Source: JAWLBW01 sp041687475
GTDB lineage: Bacteria; J088; JAWLBW01
Direction of reading: 5' to 3'
DNA length: 6,740 bases
Assembly (NCBI GenBank): GCA_041687475.1
Contig: JAWLBW010000260.1
Coordinates: forward strand, 1-6,740
Position 1 is the stretch's first letter; the number at the start of each line of letters is the position of its first letter. Position numbers and translations under genes: made by a program. Positions 1-6,740 of this stretch are shown here, in pieces. The notes beneath the pieces are model-generated. The model was not told the DNA's origin. It ran no database searches and was given only the letters and a program-made list of their open reading frames with translations.

Positions 1-380
1 CCGTTGCCCACGCCCACGAGGCTGATACCGATACCCTGCCAATACCCCCCGCCAGGATGCTTGGGCGAAAGACTTTCGATTTCCTTGCCCAGCTTGGCGA
101 TAAGGCGTGCCAACCCCATGCGTTTGGCAACGTCGCTCTCGACACGCCAGGCGTACAAGGCCAGCTGCGCCGCCCGTTCGCGATGCCTGATTGAGTTCGG
201 GGTTGTCTCCGACTCGGCAATTGCGGTTTTCAGGTAGCCGTTAATGACGCTGGAATCGGTCAGCCCGGCCCACTTGGCGCGGGGCAGTCCGGCCAAAGCG
301 TCCGATGCCTCGGCTGTGCCGGAAATGGACGGCAGCAGAACGAGCGCTGCCGAAAGAAATGGGGCAAGAAGCAAACGCAT
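1..380 (-). CDS. Exported TPR-like (TatT-type?) protein, N-terminal part
   Basis: Read on the minus strand from ATG 380-378, the frame stays open for 126 codons and leaves the window at the left edge, so the C-terminus is missing. Residues 1-25 form a signal peptide: Arg2, a Leu/Ala-rich core at about 3-17, and an AEA cleavage motif at 23-25, which places the mature protein in the envelope or periplasm. The mature part is helical: residues 65-105 alternate Ala/Leu with charged residues, then SPKHPGGGYWQGIGISLVG follows at 105-123. A helix, a Pro-containing turn and a YWxGxxxS-type helix resemble TPR-like exported proteins of the TRAP-transporter TatT type; this is from memory, not a search. 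The start is supported by GAGG at 390-387, six bases upstream, and by a promoter at 411-440. It could be another helical-repeat family, and its substrate or partner is unknown. Confidence 0.7.
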   Translation of the reverse strand, partial: MRLLLAPFLSAALVLLPSISGTAEASDALAGLPRAKWAGLTDSSVINGYLKTAIAESETTPNSIRHRERAAQLALYAWRVESDVAKRMGLARLIAKLGKEIESLSPKHPGGGYWQGIGISLVGVGN

Positions 381-410
381 GGCGGGCCTCGCATAACATA
401 TTGCTTGTCA

Positions 411-440
411 ATCATACAGTATTGACGTGCAGTGCGCCAA
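411..440 (-). promoter_or_regulatory. Putative sigma70-type promoter of the left-edge exported protein
   Basis: On the minus strand, TTGGCG (440-435, 4 of 6 matches to TTGACA) and TATGAT (416-411, 5 of 6 matches to TATAAT) are 18 bp apart. Transcription would begin near 404, leaving a leader of about 24 bases that carries the GAGG ribosome site at 390-387. A TTGACA at 411-406 lies downstream and has no -10 at the right distance, so I do not use it as a -35. Confidence 0.45.
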
Positions 441-442
441 TA
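420..442. promoter_or_regulatory. Inverted repeat overlapping the left-gene promoter (possible operator)
   Basis: TATTGACG at 420-427 and CGCCAATA at 435-442 are inverted copies with one mismatch, separated by 7 bases. The right arm covers the putative -35 and the left arm lies in the spacer just before the -10. A repressor bound here would block the promoter. No bound factor can be named. Confidence 0.3.
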
Positions 443-461
443 CGCTCGGCTGATTGGCGGA

Positions 462-493
462 ATTGAGAACGGCGGCCGGCGATGAATCTCAAT
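462..493. repeat. Inverted repeat ATTGAGA-N18-TCTCAAT
   Basis: Perfect 7-bp arms at 462-468 and 487-493 flank an 18-base GC-rich centre that contains CGGCCG. It lies between the stop of the small minus-strand gene (533) and the putative promoter of the left gene, centred about 70 bp upstream of that gene's predicted start of transcription. It could be a regulator site or a weak hairpin. There is no T-run, so it is not a standard terminator. A shorter hairpin (CCGCC/GGCGG, 504-516) lies next to it. Confidence 0.25.
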
Positions 494-532
494 ATCGCGC
501 ATGCCGCCAGCGGCGGAAGGAGGGAACCTTGC

Positions 533-946
533 TTAGACTTCGAAAACGCAGCGGAAGCTGATTTCGTTGCGCATCGTCTGCACGGAAATGAAGGTACGCT
601 CGCCGTAGAATTCGACCAACGCCTCGAGAAAGCCGAGATAAAAATCGACATTGTCGGGTTCGGTCCGGTACGTGAGCACGACCGAGTCTTTTTCGTCGAC
701 CACCGAATCGGGCAGCCACGGGCGCAGTTTGCTTTCCGTGTCGGGAAAGTAGGGGCGCCAGTCGCGCAGCGACAACAGAAACCGGCGGGTACCGAGACCG
801 GGCCTGAAGGGCGCCGGAATACGCAACATGAGCTCGCGCAGGCTTTCGCGGCCCTGTCGGCGTGGATCATCGGATGGATGCGCGTTCTCGATCACTGGAA
901 AAGTCTGCGACAACAACAAGGAATTCCATGGAGGAAAAGATGCCAT
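533..946 (-). CDS. Small uncharacterised protein (137 aa)
   Basis: I do not recognise this protein with confidence. The frame runs from ATG 946-944 to TAA 535-533. Codon choice from about residue 20 onward matches the ATPase and aconitase genes (GC-rich third positions). The first 18 codons are more AT-rich and have no good ribosome site, so the true start could be GTG at residue 18 or ATG at residue 40. It has no signal peptide or membrane segment, so it is probably cytoplasmic. Residues 55-137 look like one alpha/beta unit: FLLSL at 56-60, a strand VVLTYRT at 89-95, a helix LGFLEALVEFYGE at 104-116, then two strands ending in FRCVFEV. That order recalls the C-terminal half of heme-NO-binding (H-NOX) domains, but the expected His ligand and the YxSxR motif are absent (the site reads YRTEP), so this is only a fold-level guess. 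It is transcribed divergently from the AAA+ ATPase. Confidence 0.6.
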   Translation of the reverse strand: MASFPPWNSLLLSQTFPVIENAHPSDDPRRQGRESLRELMLRIPAPFRPGLGTRRFLLSLRDWRPYFPDTESKLRPWLPDSVVDEKDSVVLTYRTEPDNVDFYLGFLEALVEFYGERTFISVQTMRNEISFRCVFEV

Positions 947-954
947 GCCGTTGG

Positions 955-1065
955 TTATTCAAAAAGCATGCCGAACGTAACCGGCCCGGGCGCCGCCGGT
1001 CTCGAAGGCACTTTCGACCTTTCGCCCTCGGGGTAACCTGATCGTATTGTCAGGCGACCTTCCAT
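955..1065 (-). other. Possible 36-codon leader ORF
   Basis: Between the TATAAT promoter at 1096-1101 and the small gene starting at 946, the minus-strand leader holds ATG 1065-1063 followed by 35 codons and TAA at 957-955, ending 8 bases before the next ATG. The product is Pro/Arg/Gly-rich with no recognisable motif, and the ribosome site is weak. It may be a leader peptide, a small protein or chance. Joining it to the downstream gene by a single frameshift does not work, because a TGA at 961-959 closes the downstream frame. Confidence 0.15.
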
Positions 1066-1095
1066 CTTACCGCAGGTACAGGCACGGTGGGCAAC

Positions 1096-1125
1096 ATTAT
1101 ATCCACAGCTTACGCGCTGCGTCAC
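1096..1125 (-). promoter_or_regulatory. Putative sigma70-type promoter driving the small minus-strand gene
   Basis: On the minus strand, GTGACG (1125-1120, 4 of 6 matches to TTGACA) and a perfect TATAAT (1101-1096) are 18 bp apart. This is the best -10 in the window. Transcription would start near 1089, giving a leader of about 140 bases before the ATG at 946. That is long enough to hold a regulatory structure or the small ORF at 955-1065. Confidence 0.5.
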
Positions 1126-1133
1126 GGGCTTCT

Positions 1134-1157
1134 GGTCGCCCCAGGGCCGGGGCCACC
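1134..1157. promoter_or_regulatory. Imperfect palindrome between two divergent promoters
   Basis: GGTCGCCCC (1134-1142) and GGGGCCACC (1149-1157) form inverted arms with a single C/C mismatch around a 6-base centre. The palindrome fills the space between the -35 of the leftward promoter (1120-1125) and the putative -35 of the rightward one (1161-1166), which suits a shared operator. A second, smaller inverted repeat (CGGCC/GGCCG, 1165-1177) follows directly. In GC-rich DNA such pairs also arise by chance. Confidence 0.3.
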
Positions 1158-1160
1158 TTA

Positions 1161-1186
1161 TTGGCGGCCGGTGGCCGTGCTATAGT
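1161..1186 (+). promoter_or_regulatory. Putative promoter of the AAA+ ATPase gene
   Basis: TATAGT at 1181-1186 is a good -10 (5 of 6 matches). The best -35, TTGGCG at 1161-1166, is only 14 bp away, which is short. A poorer hexamer, TTATTG at 1158-1163, has the ideal 17-bp spacing. Transcription would begin near 1193, immediately before the ribosome site, giving a very short leader. Confidence 0.35.
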
Positions 1187-1194
1187 GGGGCTCA

Positions 1195-1202
1195 GGGAGG
1201 TG
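1195..1202 (+). promoter_or_regulatory. Strong ribosome binding site of the AAA+ ATPase
   Basis: GGGAGGTG contains the full GGAGGT core, ending five bases before ATG 1207. It is the strongest ribosome site in the window and fixes the start of the ATPase. Confidence 0.8.
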
Positions 1203-1206
1203 CACG

Positions 1207-3363
<2,157 letters not shown>

Positions 3364-3366
3364 CTC

Positions 3367-3483
3367 CGCGCCAAGGGCGCGGAATGCCCGATGTCCAAAC
3401 GCGCCATAGGCGCTCAATGCCCGATGTCCAATGGCCGATACGCGCCAAGGGCGCTCAATGCCCGATGTCCAATGGCCAATGGC
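3367..3483. repeat. Heptamer/hairpin tandem repeat array
   Basis: Three imperfect units begin at 3367, 3400 and 3441. Each opens with a short hairpin, CGCGCC-NNN-GGCGC, whose loop is AAG, ATA and AAG while the stem is kept. Each then continues as phased 7-mers: (C/G)AATGCC, CGATGTC, then CAATGGC and relatives. Heptamers fall at 3382-3395, 3415-3442 and 3456-3483, with two successive CAATGGC copies closing the array. Units are 33 and 41 bp, then an open end. The array starts three bases after the ATPase stop codon. It resembles the short tandemly repeated heptamers known from cyanobacterial intergenic regions, combined with a REP-like hairpin. A further CGCG-AAG-CGCG hairpin at 3529-3539 may be a decayed relative. 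The hairpins could protect or end the ATPase mRNA; no role is proven. Confidence 0.75.
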
Positions 3484-3657
3484 AAATAATAAGAACCGGA
3501 CGACCCCGTCGGTGCTGTAACAGATGGGCGCGAAGCGCGACCGCTGAAAAAACAAGCATAAGCAACCAGGATAGGGGCACCCCTCGGACGCCACCGAAAC
3601 CCCTCTGCGCACCCCGCGATCTCCTGTAAAATCTCCTGTCCTTCAAGAACAAAAGAC
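3484..3657. other. Non-coding intergenic stretch between convergent genes
   Basis: I see no credible gene here on either strand: frames crossing it have repeat-derived or low-complexity translations and no ribosome site. It holds the CGCG-AAG-CGCG hairpin at 3529-3539, an A-run at 3547-3552 and the direct repeat at 3619-3639. It ends where the terminator stem begins. Confidence 0.55.
3619..3639. repeat. 9-bp direct repeat ATCTCCTGT
   Basis: ATCTCCTGT occurs at 3619-3627 and again at 3631-3639, separated by AAA, giving a 12-bp period. The core TCTCCTG is the exact complement of CAGGAGA at 3666-3672, inside the left arm and loop of the neighbouring terminator. In a plus-strand transcript, either copy could therefore pair with the terminator arm. 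Confidence 0.6.
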
Positions 3658-3688
3658 AAAGGCGGCAGGAGAGATTCCTGCCGCCTTT
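3658..3688. terminator. Rho-independent terminator of acnA, possibly bidirectional
   Basis: AAAGGCGGCAGGA (3658-3670) and TCCTGCCGCCTTT (3676-3688) form a perfect 13-bp stem around a 5-base loop. On the minus strand the stem lies 24 bp past the acnA stop and is followed by a T-rich run (TTTGTCTTTTGTTC, where the first three T belong to the stem), a classic terminator. On the plus strand only TTT follows, so termination of the convergent ATPase transcript would be weaker but is possible. Confidence 0.85.
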
Positions 3689-3712
3689 CACAACTTCGCT
3701 CCGAAGAAGCGC

Positions 3713-6471
<2,759 letters not shown>

Positions 6472-6515
6472 GGCAGGACCTCATCGGGAGGGGGGAGATT
6501 GGAGCAAAAAAGATG

Positions 6516-6524
6516 ATTCTACCA
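6516..6524 (-). promoter_or_regulatory. Putative extended -10 promoter of acnA
   Basis: On the minus strand, TGG (6524-6522) directly precedes TAGAAT (6521-6516, 5 of 6 matches), forming an extended -10 (TGn) element. No good -35 lies 16-18 bp upstream, which fits an extended -10 promoter. Transcription would start near 6509, about 38 bases before the ATG. The leader carries GAGGT at 6482-6478 as the ribosome site. Confidence 0.45.
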
Positions 6525-6560
6525 CAAAGGGGTGCGGAATACAGAGCAACCCCTCGCTGA

Positions 6561-6576
6561 TTGACGCCTCAGTCAA
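6561..6576. promoter_or_regulatory. Palindrome TTGAC-N6-GTCAA upstream of acnA
   Basis: Perfect 5-bp arms at 6561-6565 and 6572-6576 surround six bases. The centre is about 50 bp upstream of the putative acnA -10, a position suited to an activator or to the control of a divergent gene. The arms are short, so chance is possible. Confidence 0.25.
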
Positions 6577-6732
6577 CGGGGAGGTCTGCGACGAAAATCC
6601 ACAATCCCCAATACTGATGATTCATCAACATCTGACGACATCTTCCACATCGAGTCGCCGGTGGCGCAGGGCGCCACGGACGACGAGATGGGCACGATAG
6701 CCCGTACCGCCGTAGAACATCGGGAGACATGA
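6565..6732 (+). other. Possible small plus-strand ORF ending in an ATGA overlap at the window edge
   Basis: After a TGA at 6562-6564 this frame is open to TGA 6730-6732. From about 6631 the codons look coding (purine-first, GC-rich third base), reading SDDIFHIESPVAQGATDDEM and onward from 6634. It lacks a clear start: the first ATG is at 6685, and a GTG at 6661 has no ribosome site. The stop overlaps ATG 6729-6731 as ATGA, the usual form of translational coupling, and that ATG opens a frame (MNES) leaving the window. GGGAG at 6722-6726 lies only two bases before it, too close for an ideal ribosome site. A GTGGCGC-AGG-GCGCCAC hairpin at 6661-6677 lies within the frame. The minus strand is also open here but reads less like protein. 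Confidence 0.25.
6615..6627. repeat. 13-bp palindrome TGATGA-T-TCATCA
   Basis: A perfect palindrome with 6-bp arms around one central base, in the region between acnA and the possible plus-strand gene at the right edge. It is a candidate protein-binding site with no known matching regulator that I can name. Confidence 0.3.
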
Positions 6733-6740
6733 ACGAGTCC

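Noticed and set aside
482..1036. Plus-strand open frame of 184 codons over the small minus-strand gene
   Set aside because: The minus-strand frame has a more protein-like sequence, codon use matching the neighbours and an upstream TATAAT promoter. The plus frame shows no family features and no ribosome site.
1099..1107. DnaA-box-like ATATCCACA (one mismatch to TTATCCACA)
   Set aside because: It is a single copy with no cluster, AT-rich unwinding region or dnaA/dnaN neighbours. It overlaps the TATAAT promoter, which explains the AT-richness.
3367..3483. Repeat array considered as CRISPR
   Set aside because: Units are contiguous and share sequence throughout, with 33-41 bp periods, no unique spacers and no cas genes nearby.
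3573..3584. AGGGG-CA-CCCCT as a terminator for the ATPase
   Set aside because: The loop is too small, the stem would be only about 4 bp, and no T-run follows on the plus strand. The T-run on the minus strand is about 18 bases away.

Overview
This window is GC-rich (about 60% by eye) bacterial chromosomal DNA. A run of ten N at 5334-5343 marks it as a draft assembly. The aconitase, an exported protein with a signal peptide and the codon bias point to a Gram-negative. The exported protein at the left edge recalls TPR-like (TatT-type) proteins I associate with spirochaetes and delta-proteobacteria, but I cannot fix the organism. I see no phage, IS, CRISPR or tRNA.

Layout, left to right. (1) 1-380, minus: N-terminal part of an exported, probably helical-repeat protein that runs off the left edge, with a promoter and overlapping palindromes at 406-493. 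(2) 533-946, minus: a small unrecognised protein. A TATAAT-type promoter about 150 bp upstream would give it a long leader that contains a possible 36-codon ORF. (3) 947-1206: a divergent promoter region with an imperfect palindrome between the two putative -35 elements. (4) 1207-3363, plus: a 718-residue ATPase with an N-terminal domain and two complete AAA+ modules. It resembles the ATPases of extracellular contractile injection systems, but no such structural genes are visible here. (5) 3364-3712: a convergent intergenic region with a heptamer/hairpin repeat array, a 9-bp direct repeat and a perfect 13-bp terminator stem. (6) 3713-6471, minus: aconitase AcnA, interrupted by the assembly gap. 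The frame change across the gap and the missing family motif both indicate that the real gap is not 10 bp, and most likely about 29 bp. (7) 6472-6740: acnA promoter region, small palindromes, and at the edge a possible plus-strand gene junction with an ATGA overlap.

The genes do not form an obvious pathway. Aconitase is TCA-cycle housekeeping. The AAA+ protein and the small divergent protein share a promoter region and may be co-regulated. The most notable items are the tandem-AAA+ ATPase, whose first module keeps its ATPase motifs but lacks a canonical pore loop, and the structured repeat array just behind it. I did not find convincing evidence for a complete new system in this window.
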